Source of the DNA: Leeuwenhoekiella sp044542075
GTDB taxonomy: Bacteria > Bacteroidota > Bacteroidia > Flavobacteriales > Flavobacteriaceae
Direction: 5' to 3'
Length of the DNA stretch: 64,000 nucleotides
Assembly (NCBI RefSeq): GCF_044542075.1
Contig: NZ_JBITTU010000003.1
Location: 310,001-374,000, forward strand
Program-made: the position numbers and the translations under genes
Notes under the pieces: model-generated
Told to the model about the DNA's origin: nothing
Databases searched by the model: none
What the model saw: only the letters and a program-made list of their open reading frames with translations
Part shown: in pieces, positions 42,779-51,419 of the stretch
Position numbering within the stretch: the first letter of the stretch is position 1
Layout of the letters: each line of letters begins with the position of its first letter

Positions 42779-43516
42779 TTAGCTCAAAAGTTTTGGGTTG
42801 ATGTCTAAAATATTTTCGGTTCGGTATTTTTCTATAAATGCGGAAGTAAAAGCCTCACTACCCAGTAATTTTTCCTGCTGAAGTATTTGAGCGATATCCA
42901 GTTTTTTGTAAGCTTCAAGATACCTTTTTGAAAGTGGTGCGTAACTAAAATGCCATGGCTCGTAGTTAAATCCTTTACGACCATAATCATTAGTATAAAC
43001 CTCATAAAAACCGAAAGATGCTGCGTGCTTATCTAGCCATGCTTTCAGTTTACAAAAGGGACCGGTACCGTGAAATTTGTCAGGATCCAGAACATTGTTT
43101 GTTACTCCTGTACCCGCCTGAATAATGTCAAGGTCTGTTGCCCAGTGGTGGCGAGACGTACCCGGTATGGTGCTGTATTCAATTATCTTTTCTATGGAAG
43201 CTTCTTTTGAAAGTCCGTTGCTGGTATAACTAGTATACTTTCGTTCCCAGATGCGGTTTTGATGTGCATAATCGCGGTAGCTTGAAACGACTTGTATGCC
43301 TATACCGTCTTTTTGAGCCGCTGCAGTAAGCTTATCAAAAGCAACCGAAGCTTCAGGATGCAGGCGGTATCCGTTTTTTTCAATGAGTTTCGGGCTTCCT
43401 TTGCCTATAAGTTCCGGTTCAGGAAGTAATATACCTGCCTCTAAAAACTGCGGAAACAAGCCCACTGCCGCTGCACTTAGTACTGTGGTTTGTATAAAAT
43501 TGCGTCGTTTCATCAC
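42779..43516 (-). CDS. Tat-type M15 D-alanyl-D-alanine carboxypeptidase
   Basis: The 245-aa protein begins with a twin-arginine signal M-K-R-R-N-F-I-Q-T-T-V-L, a hydrophobic core and an A-G-I cleavage region, so it is probably exported folded by Tat. The VanY-like M15 domain carries S-S-Y-R-D-Y (about residues 78-83), the zinc ligands in S-R-H-H-W-A-T-D-L-D (about 121-130) and E-P-W-H-F-S-Y (about 187-193). It would trim peptidoglycan stem peptides. It overlaps the upstream GNAT gene by 4 bp. Confidence 0.92.
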   Translation of the reverse strand: MMKRRNFIQTTVLSAAAVGLFPQFLEAGILLPEPELIGKGSPKLIEKNGYRLHPEASVAFDKLTAAAQKDGIGIQVVSSYRDYAHQNRIWERKYTSYTSNGLSKEASIEKIIEYSTIPGTSRHHWATDLDIIQAGTGVTNNVLDPDKFHGTGPFCKLKAWLDKHAASFGFYEVYTNDYGRKGFNYEPWHFSYAPLSKRYLEAYKKLDIAQILQQEKLLGSEAFTSAFIEKYRTENILDINPKLLS

Positions 43517-43953
43517 AGTGTTTTATAAAGTAAATAGTGCGTTCCTACAGATTCAATTTCAAAAGAATCTCCTTCTACGATAAAATCATTCCGAAGGTAA
43601 AAATTTAATGCTTTTATACGCGCATTACACCAGAGCACGTCTGTATCTAATCTTCTCAATTTTTGCTCACCCGCATTGATGAGTAGCACTCCTAGATTTT
43701 TACCTTGATACGCAGCTAATATACCCATACCGCGCAGTTGATATTGGCTTCCTGTAAATTGCGGTTTTGCCGCTTTCATAAAACTGGCAACACCTATTAA
43801 ATTAGCGGTGTCAAATAAGCCTAGATGAATGGTGTCTGGGTGATCATCACCTTCCATAGCACAGGTCTCTAAAGGTCTGCCTGTTCTTAAAACCGGGTGA
43901 CGTACCGCCCAGGTCTCGCGGGCAGTGATCTCCTTGATTAGATAATTTGACAA
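43513..43953 (-). CDS. GNAT-family N-acetyltransferase
   Basis: The 146-aa protein has a compact GNAT fold. The acetyl-CoA loop is visible as Q-L-R-G-M-G-I-L-A-A-Y-Q-G-K-N-L-G (about residues 72-88), with a preceding beta-strand and a C-terminal F-Y-L-R-N-D-F motif. The acetyl acceptor is unknown. It is followed by the M15 peptidase with a 4-bp overlap and preceded by another GNAT gene (14-bp gap). Confidence 0.88.
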   Translation of the reverse strand: MSNYLIKEITARETWAVRHPVLRTGRPLETCAMEGDDHPDTIHLGLFDTANLIGVASFMKAAKPQFTGSQYQLRGMGILAAYQGKNLGVLLINAGEQKLRRLDTDVLWCNARIKALNFYLRNDFIVEGDSFEIESVGTHYLLYKTL

Positions 43954-43967
43954 ATTAGAGTATTTAA

Positions 43968-44258
43968 TTAATTTGCTCTTACATCTGCATACTCAGGATG
44001 CTCGTCAAATTTTACTTCAGCAAAGGGGCAAAGGGGCTCAATTTTAATTTTTTTTGAGCGCGCGTACTCAACAACTTCTGCCATTAACTTACTGGCATAA
44101 CCTTGACCTTCAAATCCAAGTTTAGTTTCAGTGTGGTCTACAATTATAGTATGTTCATCTTTAATAGTATAGGTGAGTTCTGAGATTTTACCTTGTTCTC
44201 CTTCTATTAAAAAAACACCTCTGGTGCTATTTTCTCTGTGTTGAATTGATGAATCCAT
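43968..44258 (-). CDS. Small GNAT-like N-acetyltransferase (YjdJ/Gcn5-related)
   Basis: The 96-aa protein has the YjdJ-type small acetyltransferase fold: G-V-F-L-I-E-G near residue 14, D-H-T-E-T-K-L-G-F-E-G-Q-G-Y-A-S-K-L-M (about residues 40-58), and a conserved P-L-C-P-F-A (about 77-82) with the catalytic Cys. This group is annotated as acetyltransferases of unknown targets. It is the first gene of a minus-strand run of four and is divergent from a third GNAT gene. Confidence 0.88.
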   Translation of the reverse strand: MDSSIQHRENSTRGVFLIEGEQGKISELTYTIKDEHTIIVDHTETKLGFEGQGYASKLMAEVVEYARSKKIKIEPLCPFAEVKFDEHPEYADVRAN

Positions 44259-44290
44259 TATTTTTGCGTTTTCGTCTAAATTAGAAAATA

Positions 44291-44722
44291 ATGAGCAAAC
44301 TTAATATCCGTAGATTGTATAAGGAAGACATTAACACCTTTTTACCACTCATACAAGAGTTAATGGGTAACCGTGTAGACAAAGCTACATTAACATCTCG
44401 TTTTAAAGATATGTTTGAACACCGCTATGAGTGTTACGGCATTTATGTAGATGAAAATCTTGCTGGTGTTTTTGGGTTGTGGTTTGCTACCCGTCACTAT
44501 TGTGGCAAAACATGTGAGCAGGATCACGTGTATATAAAACCCGAATACCGCAGCATGGGTCTGGGTAAACAGATCTTTAAATGGATTTTTGATTACGCTA
44601 AAGAAAAAGGATGCACTACTGCAGAATTAAACAGTTATGTAGAAAATTATCCCAGTCATAAATTTTACCTTAATGAGAATTATGTTATTAAAGGGTATCA
44701 CTTTTTAAAGCAACTCGACTAG
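44291..44722 (+). CDS. GNAT-family N-acetyltransferase
   Basis: The 143-aa protein shows a typical GNAT domain: I-R-R-L-Y-K-E-D at the start, then the acetyl-CoA loop Y-R-S-M-G-L-G-K-Q-I-F-K (about residues 82-93) and the C-terminal S-H-K-F-Y-L-N-E-N-Y. The substrate is unknown. It starts 32 bp from the divergent YjdJ-like gene and ends 6 bp before the convergent pepE gene. Confidence 0.92.
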   Translation: MSKLNIRRLYKEDINTFLPLIQELMGNRVDKATLTSRFKDMFEHRYECYGIYVDENLAGVFGLWFATRHYCGKTCEQDHVYIKPEYRSMGLGKQIFKWIFDYAKEKGCTTAELNSYVENYPSHKFYLNENYVIKGYHFLKQLD

Positions 44723-44728
44723 TGTAAA

Positions 44729-45433
44729 CTAGTCGAAGTTTAAAACAGACCCGCTTTCTAGCTCGTAAGGTTTTTTACCTGCTTCAAATATGCGAGCGCT
44801 TAATGTGCCTTTGAGTGTATTAGTTTTTCCTTTTACATCTATCCAGCTGCCTTCACGTAAACCTACTACCGGAATTGTATTAAAGTGATGAAACTCTGCA
44901 ATACGTGTTTCACGGGTTTCTCCCATATGCTCAATACCTTCAATAGGATCTAAATAATGCGGATTTATATTAAAAGGTATGGCGCCGATGGTTTTAAAAC
45001 TTGGAGGGTAAATAATAGGCATGTCATTTGTGGTTTGCATAGAAACCCCGGCAATATTAGTTCCTGCACTGGTACCTAAATAGGGCAAGCCTTCAAATAT
45101 CCGCTCGCGTAAAGTCGCCATTAGATCATTTCTATAAAGTTGATCTACGAGTAAAAAGGTGTTGCCACCACCGGTAAAAACGGCTTCAGCGTTTTGTAAG
45201 GCTACTTTAGGATTCTCAAACTCGTGTAGACCTACTACTTCAATATCTAAGTTGTTAAAAGCTTCACGAGCTTTCTCAGTATAGCTGTCATGTGTTATGC
45301 CTCCGGGTCTTGCGTAAGGTATAAATATAAGACGCTCAGCATCTCTAAAGTGATTATTTAGCTCGGGTAATAAGTAATCAAGATACGAGCCACCAAAAAC
45401 TGTAGAAGTACTTGCAAGTAGTAAATTTTTCAT
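44729..45433 (-). CDS. pepE: Dipeptidase E (alpha-aspartyl dipeptidase)
   Basis: The 234-aa S51 serine peptidase cleaves N-terminal Asp dipeptides in the cytosol. It has G-G-G-N-T-F (about residues 77-82), the nucleophile elbow G-T-S-A-G-T-N (about 108-114) with the catalytic Ser, and a conserved H-x-L-D-P near residue 145. I start at ATG 45433 (M-K-N-L-L-L-A-S-T) and not at the upstream ATG 45454 because a -7 box (45452-45459) overlaps the latter. Confidence 0.94.
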   Translation of the reverse strand: MKNLLLASTSTVFGGSYLDYLLPELNNHFRDAERLIFIPYARPGGITHDSYTEKAREAFNNLDIEVVGLHEFENPKVALQNAEAVFTGGGNTFLLVDQLYRNDLMATLRERIFEGLPYLGTSAGTNIAGVSMQTTNDMPIIYPPSFKTIGAIPFNINPHYLDPIEGIEHMGETRETRIAEFHHFNTIPVVGLREGSWIDVKGKTNTLKGTLSARIFEAGKKPYELESGSVLNFD

Positions 45434-45451
45434 AGGTGCAATTTTTAAAAT

Positions 45452-45459
45452 CAAAGTTA
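45452..45459 (-). promoter_or_regulatory. pepE -7 box (TAACTTTG)
   Basis: A perfect TAnnTTTG box on the minus strand lies 18 bases before ATG 45433. It overlaps the upstream in-frame ATG 45454, which decides the start of pepE. Confidence 0.6.
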
Positions 45460-45555
45460 AATTTAATGGGCATTTAACAAAATTTTACAGCCGTTTTCGT
45501 TCGAAAATTAACTTTCTTGTCGTTACTTATTGAAGTAAAAAAATATCTTCTTGCT

Positions 45556-46332
45556 ATGAAAATTTATACCCTACTTTTCCTGTTAATTATGAGTTCAACA
45601 ACTGTAATTTCTCAAAAAATAGCCCGTGTTATGGTGGCCGGTCAGGTGATTGTACCTATGGGTGATGACCCTAGTGGTATTGTAATTTATAATAAAACCT
45701 CACTGCGTGGGACCATAACTTCTCTCGAGGGAACATTTGATCTGGCGGTCGCTAAAAATGATGAGGTGGTGATACAATCATTGCAATTTGCGCCTGTTAC
45801 CGTTTTAGTAGATAAAGGCATTGTAGAAAGCAGACAAATTAATATCACATTACGTGAGACAATTACCGTTTTAGATGAGATTGTAGTTACGCCATACGAT
45901 TTAACCGGTGACATAGTAGCAGACGTCAACCGCGTACGGGTAATTGAGCCGGTACCCTTTACAGGAGATGATATACGTATTGAAGACAGCCAGTATGATA
46001 AGTATTCACCCGCAGAAAATGTGGCAATAGACAATCAACGATGGAGGTATGGCCTTAATTTTGTGAATATTTTTAAAGCTGTATTTAATATAAATAAGAC
46101 AGATTCTGATTTACAGAAAAGTGCAGAAGATGAACTTATACAGATGTACTCTAATCAGTTTTTTCAGGAAAATCTGAATATTAAAAAAGAATCTATAGGT
46201 GCGTATATGAATTATGTTGCAGAAAACGGTCTGAGTAAAGAAATGCTTGAAAATGGCAATGAACTTAACCTTATTCAGTTTTTGATTGAAAAGCGAGACG
46301 ACTTTGAGAATGTTCAAAATGAGAAGAACTAA
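45556..46332 (+). CDS. Secreted carboxypeptidase-regulatory-like protein (258 aa)
   Basis: A signal peptide (cleavage after I-S near residue 20) precedes a CarboxypepD_reg-like domain (residues about 30-110: V-A-G-Q-V-I-V-P, S-L-E-G-T-F, then I-T-L-R-E-T-I-T-V-L-D-E-I-V-V). A helical tail (about 180-258) follows. Such domains form beta-sandwiches in outer-membrane or surface proteins. I start at ATG 45556 since the frame upstream (M-S-L-L-I-E-V-K-K) precedes the signal peptide. The next gene encodes a paralogous protein, so the two may form one unit. Confidence 0.82.
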   Translation: MKIYTLLFLLIMSSTTVISQKIARVMVAGQVIVPMGDDPSGIVIYNKTSLRGTITSLEGTFDLAVAKNDEVVIQSLQFAPVTVLVDKGIVESRQINITLRETITVLDEIVVTPYDLTGDIVADVNRVRVIEPVPFTGDDIRIEDSQYDKYSPAENVAIDNQRWRYGLNFVNIFKAVFNINKTDSDLQKSAEDELIQMYSNQFFQENLNIKKESIGAYMNYVAENGLSKEMLENGNELNLIQFLIEKRDDFENVQNEKN

Positions 46333-46394
46333 TTGCCTCTGTGCAACAATCTTATCTTTGACACGTATTTTGAAGACAAACTAAAGAGGTACAC

Positions 46395-47213
46395 GTGTCA
46401 AAAAAACTACTATTAAATTTTGCGCTTATTTTTACGAGTTGCCTGGCTTCATTTACGGCTAAAGCTCAGGAAGCGGTATTACTTTCGGGTAAAATTACTA
46501 ATGACTCTATAGATCACGAGTATTTACACGTGCTTAATCTCACACTGCAAAAAGGTACCATTACAAACGAGCAGGGTGTGTTTTCAATCCCTGCACGCGT
46601 TAATGATACGCTGTATATTTCTGCAATTCAATTTAAACCTAAAGAGCTTATCGTTACTGCGCAGATTCTGGCGCGCAATTACCTGCAAATTGAGCTCGAA
46701 ACAAATATCACCGAATTAGAAGATGTAAACATTAGTGATATTGATTTAAGCGGAAGGTTAGGGGATGATATGAATATTCCCAAAGTAGAGAAACCATTTA
46801 ATCCTGCTGATGCCGGTTTACCGGTTTACAAAGGGCCCATTCTTACACAAGAAGAACGCCGTTTATATACAGCTACCCATTCTGGCGGCGGTATCATTCC
46901 TGTAGGTGCTGTTATAAATGCGATTTCAGGACGTACTAAGATGCTCAAAAAGCAAGTGGCACTATCCAGGATGGAAATCAAGGTTCAGAAAGCCCGTAAT
47001 CTCGTTGCAGACAGTACCTATATTTATCAATTAAATATCCCTGCGCGCTATATAGATGATTTTGCTCACTATGTATTTATGGATCAAAATGAAAATCTTA
47101 GAATTGCTTCTGAAGAGAATCCACTTTCTTTAATTGAACTTCTTATTGCACAGGCGCCGCTGTATCTTCAGTTTAAAGAGCTCGAAGGCGGGAGTCTTAA
47201 AAAGGTTGATTGA
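46395..47213 (+). CDS. Secreted carboxypeptidase-regulatory-like protein (272 aa), GTG start
   Basis: The protein begins M-S-K-K-L-L-L-N-F-A-L-I with a signal peptide ending at A-K-A. A CarboxypepD_reg-like fold (L-S-G-K-I-T-N, E-Q-G-V-F-S-I-P-A-R, I-E-L-E-T-N-I-T-E-L-E-D-V, residues about 28-115) and an alpha-helical tail follow. It parallels the preceding gene in order and size. The GTG start is preceded by AAAGAGGT at a suitable distance, one of the few clear Shine-Dalgarno sites in this window, which supports that start. Its role is unknown. Confidence 0.83.
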   Translation: MSKKLLLNFALIFTSCLASFTAKAQEAVLLSGKITNDSIDHEYLHVLNLTLQKGTITNEQGVFSIPARVNDTLYISAIQFKPKELIVTAQILARNYLQIELETNITELEDVNISDIDLSGRLGDDMNIPKVEKPFNPADAGLPVYKGPILTQEERRLYTATHSGGGIIPVGAVINAISGRTKMLKKQVALSRMEIKVQKARNLVADSTYIYQLNIPARYIDDFAHYVFMDQNENLRIASEENPLSLIELLIAQAPLYLQFKELEGGSLKKVD

Positions 47214-47294
47214 TAATTTTTTGGAACGCGATTTGTTCACAATACTCTAAAAAAACAGTTCATCTTCGTATAAAGTTTTATTTTTAAAAATTCT

Positions 47295-47795
47295 ATGAAA
47301 AAATTAATAGCTATTCTTCTCGTTGCCATACCGCTTATGGCTGCAAGTGCTCACAAATATTACTTTAGTGTTACTCAGGCAGACTATGATACCCAGTCAA
47401 AGTCTATAAAAATGGTTACCCGCGTCTTTTATGATGATTTAGAAAAAGTCTTTCAAGAGCGCTATGACCCGTCTATAAAAGTTGATAAGTCTTACGATCA
47501 AAAAAAGCTAGATGGGTATATTCGAAAATATTTTAAGCAAAAGCTTATAATTAAAGTCAACGGGAAAGAGCAAGAATTACAGTATCTAGGGCACAAAGAT
47601 GAGGTTGATTATGTGGTTTGTTTTATTGAGGTAAAAGAGGTGACAAACCCCAAAACTATAGAAATTGAAAACACACTACTAATGGATCTATTTCCTGATC
47701 AAAAAAATGTTGTGCATTTGCAGGTGGGATCTACCAAAAAAAGCTATTTATTAAATAAAGAGAATGATAAAGCAATGTTAAAACTTTCTGAATAA
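47295..47795 (+). CDS. DUF6702-family exported protein
   Basis: The 166-aa protein has a signal peptide (A-S-A-H-K cleavage region near residue 19). The mature part starts H-K-Y-Y-F-S-V-T-Q-A-D-Y, then has D-D-L-E-K-V-F-Q-E-R-Y (about 48-58) and a beta-rich second half with Y-V-V-C-F-I-E-V-K. This matches a Bacteroidota family that I recall as DUF6702. It often lies next to an M1 aminopeptidase, as here (66-bp gap). The function is not known. Confidence 0.8.
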   Translation: MKKLIAILLVAIPLMAASAHKYYFSVTQADYDTQSKSIKMVTRVFYDDLEKVFQERYDPSIKVDKSYDQKKLDGYIRKYFKQKLIIKVNGKEQELQYLGHKDEVDYVVCFIEVKEVTNPKTIEIENTLLMDLFPDQKNVVHLQVGSTKKSYLLNKENDKAMLKLSE

Positions 47796-47860
47796 TATAC
47801 TAACATTTAGCTAATCTTTACTTTTATACAATTCACAAGCACAAACAGATTAAGTAATTT

Positions 47861-50161
47861 ATGAAACAAATCAAGTACACACTATTTAGTTTGATGTTTC
47901 TGGCAGTCTCTGCGGGGTTTGCACAGGATGCACCGGCTAAAGAAGAGCGACAGGCAGGTCACACAAACACAAACAAATTTAGACAACTTTATAACGAGTT
48001 TTCTACCCCTAATCAGTACCGTACAGCCTCTGGAGCTCCGGGACCTGCTTATTATCAAAATGAAGCCGATTATGAGATCAAAATCGAGCTTAATGATGAG
48101 AATCAAACAATAAGCGGTTACGAGACGATCACCTATAAAAATAACTCACCAGACCGTTTAGAATATCTTTGGGTTCAGTTAGATCAGAACATTCGTAAGA
48201 AAGATTCTCCTGCCTTAGAAAAAGATGGTAGTGGTATGGCTCCGGTAAATCAACCGGGTTCTATTGTAAGTAGTTATATGAAAGAACCATTTGATGGTGG
48301 TTTTAATATCTTAGAGGTGAGCCAAGATGGCAAACCGTTACAACATACTGTTAACTTTACGATGATGCGCGTAGAGATGCCGCAGCCATTAGAGCCGGGC
48401 GATGAGTTTGAGTTCAGTGTAAAATGGAACTTTAATATTGTAGAGCATACTGTAGACAGAGCGCGTTCTGGTTACGAAAGCTTCCCTGACGGAAATAAAA
48501 ACTATGTGATTGCACAATTCTTTCCTAGAATGTGTGTATATAATGATGTAGAAGGCTGGCAGAATTACCAGTTCTGGGGTAATGGTGAGTTTGCACTACC
48601 TTTTGGAGATTATGATGTAGAAATCACAGTACCTGCAGATCACTTATTAGATGGTACGGGTAACCTAACAAACCGTAAAGACGTTTACTCTAAAGAGATG
48701 ATGAACCGCTGGGAGCAAGCTCAAAAGAGCTATGACAAACCGGTTCTCATTAGAACTCAAGCAGAAGCTGTTGAGATCGAAAAAGGGCGTAGCACCCAGA
48801 AGAAAACCTGGAAATTACACGCAGACAATGTGCGTGACTTTGCATTCACTTCTTCTCGTAAATATATAATGGATGCGCAGGCAGTTAAATTTCCTAAAGG
48901 AGATGTGATGGCTATTTCTATTTACCCTAAAGAAGGGAATCCACTTTGGGAAGAGTATTCTACAAAAGCTGTTGTGCAAACACTTAAGTCGTATTCAAGA
49001 ATGACTTTTGACTACCCTTATCCAAAAGCAATATCTGTACACGGTCAAAATCAAGGGATGGAATACCCTATGATTTGCTGGAACTACGGTCGTCCTAACG
49101 AGGATGGTTCGTACAGCGATCGCACAAAATTTGGTATGATTAGCGTAATTATTCACGAGGTAGGACACAACTTTTTCCCAATGATCGTAAACAGTGATGA
49201 GCGTCAGTGGGGATGGATGGATGAAGGGATAAATACCTTTGTACAGTATGTTGCCGAGCAGGATTTTGGTGAAAATTTTCCAGAAGCTATAGCTCCTAAT
49301 TCAAAATATCCTTCACGTAGAGGAGAACCTTCTAAAATTACAGGATATATGGGTGGTGATCAAAATTTCATTTCACCTATTATGTCTAATCCTGAGAATG
49401 TATATCAGTTAGGAAATAACGCCTACGGAAAGCCTGCAACTGCTTTAAATATATTGAGAGAAACAGTAATGGGGCGTGATTTATTTGATTACTCATTTAA
49501 AACATATGCACACCGCTGGATGTTTAAACACCCAACTCCTGAAGATTTCTTTCGTACTATGGAAGATGCGTCTGCAGTTGATCTAGATTGGTACTGGAGA
49601 GGTTGGTTCTATTCTACTGAAAATGTAGATATGGGTGTAGAAAGTGTAAAATCATATTACTTAACAAATAAGCCAACAGCTGCTGGTAAAGAATTACTTA
49701 CCCGTTACGGTGCAGATCCTGCAAACGTAGATGCAGTTTATGTTGTTGAAGAAGGTGGTGAAGATTATGATGCCGCTATGAAAGGTAAAGGGATGTTAGA
49801 AAACGCTCCTAACCTTAATGAGTTTATGATGGATAATTTTACACCGGCAGAACGCGCTAAGCTTAAAACTCCTAAACATTTTTATGCAGTAAAATTTAAT
49901 AAGCCAGGAGGTATACCTATGCCTATTATTGTTGAATATAGCTATGCAGATGGTTCTAAAGAAAAAGTAACTTATCCTGTACAGGTATGGCGTAAAAACG
50001 ATGCTGAAGTGACAAAAGTTTTAGCTACAGACAAAGAACTTATAGGTGTAATGCTAGATCCTAACTTAGAAACTGCAGATGTAGATTTAAGTAATAATAG
50101 CTGGCCTAAACAAGAGCCAAAGAGCGAATTTGACAGCTTTAAAGAAGGTTCTGAAGATTAA
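47861..50161 (+). CDS. M1-family zinc metallopeptidase, exported
   Basis: The 766-aa protein has a signal peptide (cleavage near A-G-F-A-Q). An N-terminal beta domain (about residues 60-300) precedes the gluzincin catalytic domain. The zinc site H-E-V-G-H-N-F-F (about 429-436), with the third ligand Glu in D-E-G-I-N-T (about 452), defines M1. Q-G-M-E-Y-P (about 398-403) replaces the GAMEN exopeptidase motif. It likely trims peptides in the periplasm or at the surface. It is adjacent to the DUF6702 gene and followed by a terminator and tatA. Confidence 0.93.
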   Translation: MKQIKYTLFSLMFLAVSAGFAQDAPAKEERQAGHTNTNKFRQLYNEFSTPNQYRTASGAPGPAYYQNEADYEIKIELNDENQTISGYETITYKNNSPDRLEYLWVQLDQNIRKKDSPALEKDGSGMAPVNQPGSIVSSYMKEPFDGGFNILEVSQDGKPLQHTVNFTMMRVEMPQPLEPGDEFEFSVKWNFNIVEHTVDRARSGYESFPDGNKNYVIAQFFPRMCVYNDVEGWQNYQFWGNGEFALPFGDYDVEITVPADHLLDGTGNLTNRKDVYSKEMMNRWEQAQKSYDKPVLIRTQAEAVEIEKGRSTQKKTWKLHADNVRDFAFTSSRKYIMDAQAVKFPKGDVMAISIYPKEGNPLWEEYSTKAVVQTLKSYSRMTFDYPYPKAISVHGQNQGMEYPMICWNYGRPNEDGSYSDRTKFGMISVIIHEVGHNFFPMIVNSDERQWGWMDEGINTFVQYVAEQDFGENFPEAIAPNSKYPSRRGEPSKITGYMGGDQNFISPIMSNPENVYQLGNNAYGKPATALNILRETVMGRDLFDYSFKTYAHRWMFKHPTPEDFFRTMEDASAVDLDWYWRGWFYSTENVDMGVESVKSYYLTNKPTAAGKELLTRYGADPANVDAVYVVEEGGEDYDAAMKGKGMLENAPNLNEFMMDNFTPAERAKLKTPKHFYAVKFNKPGGIPMPIIVEYSYADGSKEKVTYPVQVWRKNDAEVTKVLATDKELIGVMLDPNLETADVDLSNNSWPKQEPKSEFDSFKEGSED

Positions 50162-50185
50162 TTTATTTTAAGAATTAATTACAAT

Positions 50186-50216
50186 TAAAAAGCCGGTGAT
50201 CTTTCACCGGCTTTTC
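50186..50216 (+). terminator. M1 peptidase terminator
   Basis: Arms AAAAGCCGGTGA and TCACCGGCTTTT form a strong hairpin with a 4-base loop and a T-rich tail. It lies between the M1 gene and tatA. Confidence 0.9.
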
Positions 50217-50242
50217 AATTTTCCCCATATATTTGTAAGACT

Positions 50243-50521
50243 ATGAATATACCATTTTTTATTAGCGGCGCAGAAATAGGCTTTATCGTTTTTATCATTG
50301 TAATGGTATTTGGCGCAGATAAAGTTCCTGATATTGCACGAGGTCTGGGTAAAGGTATGCGTACACTAAAGAACGCAACTAATGACATTAAAACTGAAAT
50401 TACGAAGAGTGCAGATAAGCAAGGCATCAATACAGATATAGCTAAAGATGTCAAGAAAGAAATAGATGATGCTAAAAAGCATATTAGCGAAATTACAGGC
50501 AGTGTAAAGCGTAATTTATAA
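50243..50521 (+). CDS. tatA: Sec-independent protein translocase TatA/TatE
   Basis: The 92-aa protein has one N-terminal membrane helix (about residues 9-27), then the hinge F-G-A-D-K-V-P-D-I-A-R-G-L-G-K-G (about 24-39) with the conserved Phe-Gly and Gly residues, and an amphipathic and charged tail. It forms the pore component of the twin-arginine translocase. The M15 peptidase at 42779-43516 is a likely substrate. No tatB or tatC gene is in the window. It appears monocistronic. Confidence 0.93.
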   Translation: MNIPFFISGAEIGFIVFIIVMVFGADKVPDIARGLGKGMRTLKNATNDIKTEITKSADKQGINTDIAKDVKKEIDDAKKHISEITGSVKRNL

Positions 50522-50751
50522 ATCTATAAATTATTTACTTTGCTTAATATGGCTTAGACTTATTTAATTTTGAGGGTTTAATAATGATTGTAAAATAATC
50601 ATATTATCGCAAAATTTATGAGTTATTATTCAAATATTAGTAATATCTTCATATCAAATTCAATAATAACTAATTGCCATTTTAAAAAGTGATATGATTT
50701 TGTAAGATTCAATCTTCACTTTTAAAATAATTTTACCACGTGTTAATTATT

Positions 50752-50782
50752 AAATCCCGTCTTTTAAGATGGGATTTTTTTT
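50752..50782 (+). terminator. Hairpin terminator spanning the O-methyltransferase stop
   Basis: Arms AATCCCGTCTT and AAGATGGGATT with one G-T pair are followed on the plus strand by a run of eight T. It can end plus-strand transcripts from tatA. It includes the stop codon of the minus-strand gene ending at 50764. Confidence 0.75.
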
Positions 50783-51414
50783 CGGCTTATGGTGAGACCA
50801 TCTCTTATAGTGAGCAAAACCGTTTCTAGACGGGCATCTTCAGCAAGTAATTTATTATACTCCAAAAGAGCACGTGTTGAACTGTCTTTGGTATTTAGCT
50901 CTTCAACTACTTTACCACTCCACAACACATTATCTGATAGTAATATTCCACCCGGTTTTATACGGTCTACAATAAGATCAAAATATGCGGGGTAGTTTGG
51001 CTTATCTGCATCAATAAAAACGAGATCAAACTGTTCTTCTAGCAAGGGTATAATTTCTAGAGCGGGCCCCAAATGTTGTTTAATGTTTTCTGAAAATGCA
51101 GATGCATCGAAGTATTTTTTTTGAAAATCTACTAGTTCTTCATTTACGTCTATCGTATGTAAAACACCGCCGGTTTGTAAACCTTCTGCGAGACATAATG
51201 CCGAATAACCGGTATAAGTTCCTATTTCTAAAATTACCTTGGGATTTATTAATTTAGAAATTATACTCAATATGCGCCCTTGATAGTGCCCACTAAGCAT
51301 ACGCGGTTGCACAACTTTTTGGTAAGTTTCCCGGGTAAGCTGTTTTAGCAGTTGAGGTTCTTTTTCAGAATGAGCAACGGCGTAATCATCAAGTTCGTCA
51401 GAAATAAAATGCAT
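50764..51414 (-). CDS. Class I SAM-dependent O-methyltransferase (catechol-type)
   Basis: The 216-aa protein belongs to the caffeoyl-CoA/catechol O-methyltransferase family: L-E-I-G-T-Y-T-G-Y-S-A-L-C-L-A-E-G (about residues 60-76, SAM binding), D-L-V-F-I-D-A-D-K-P-N-Y (about 132-143; Asp metal ligand) and L-S-D-N-V-L-W-S-G (second Asp). The acceptor could be an ortho-diphenol, such as a kynurenine product. It starts 5 bp after kmo, hence in the kynurenine operon. Confidence 0.9.
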   Translation of the reverse strand: MHFISDELDDYAVAHSEKEPQLLKQLTRETYQKVVQPRMLSGHYQGRILSIISKLINPKVILEIGTYTGYSALCLAEGLQTGGVLHTIDVNEELVDFQKKYFDASAFSENIKQHLGPALEIIPLLEEQFDLVFIDADKPNYPAYFDLIVDRIKPGGILLSDNVLWSGKVVEELNTKDSSTRALLEYNKLLAEDARLETVLLTIRDGLTISRKKIPS

Positions 51415-51419
51415 AGTTT

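Noticed and set aside
45687..46034. 115-aa minus-strand ORF inside the first secreted CarboxypepD_reg-like gene
   Set aside because: Antisense shadow rich in Ser/Thr with no start context.
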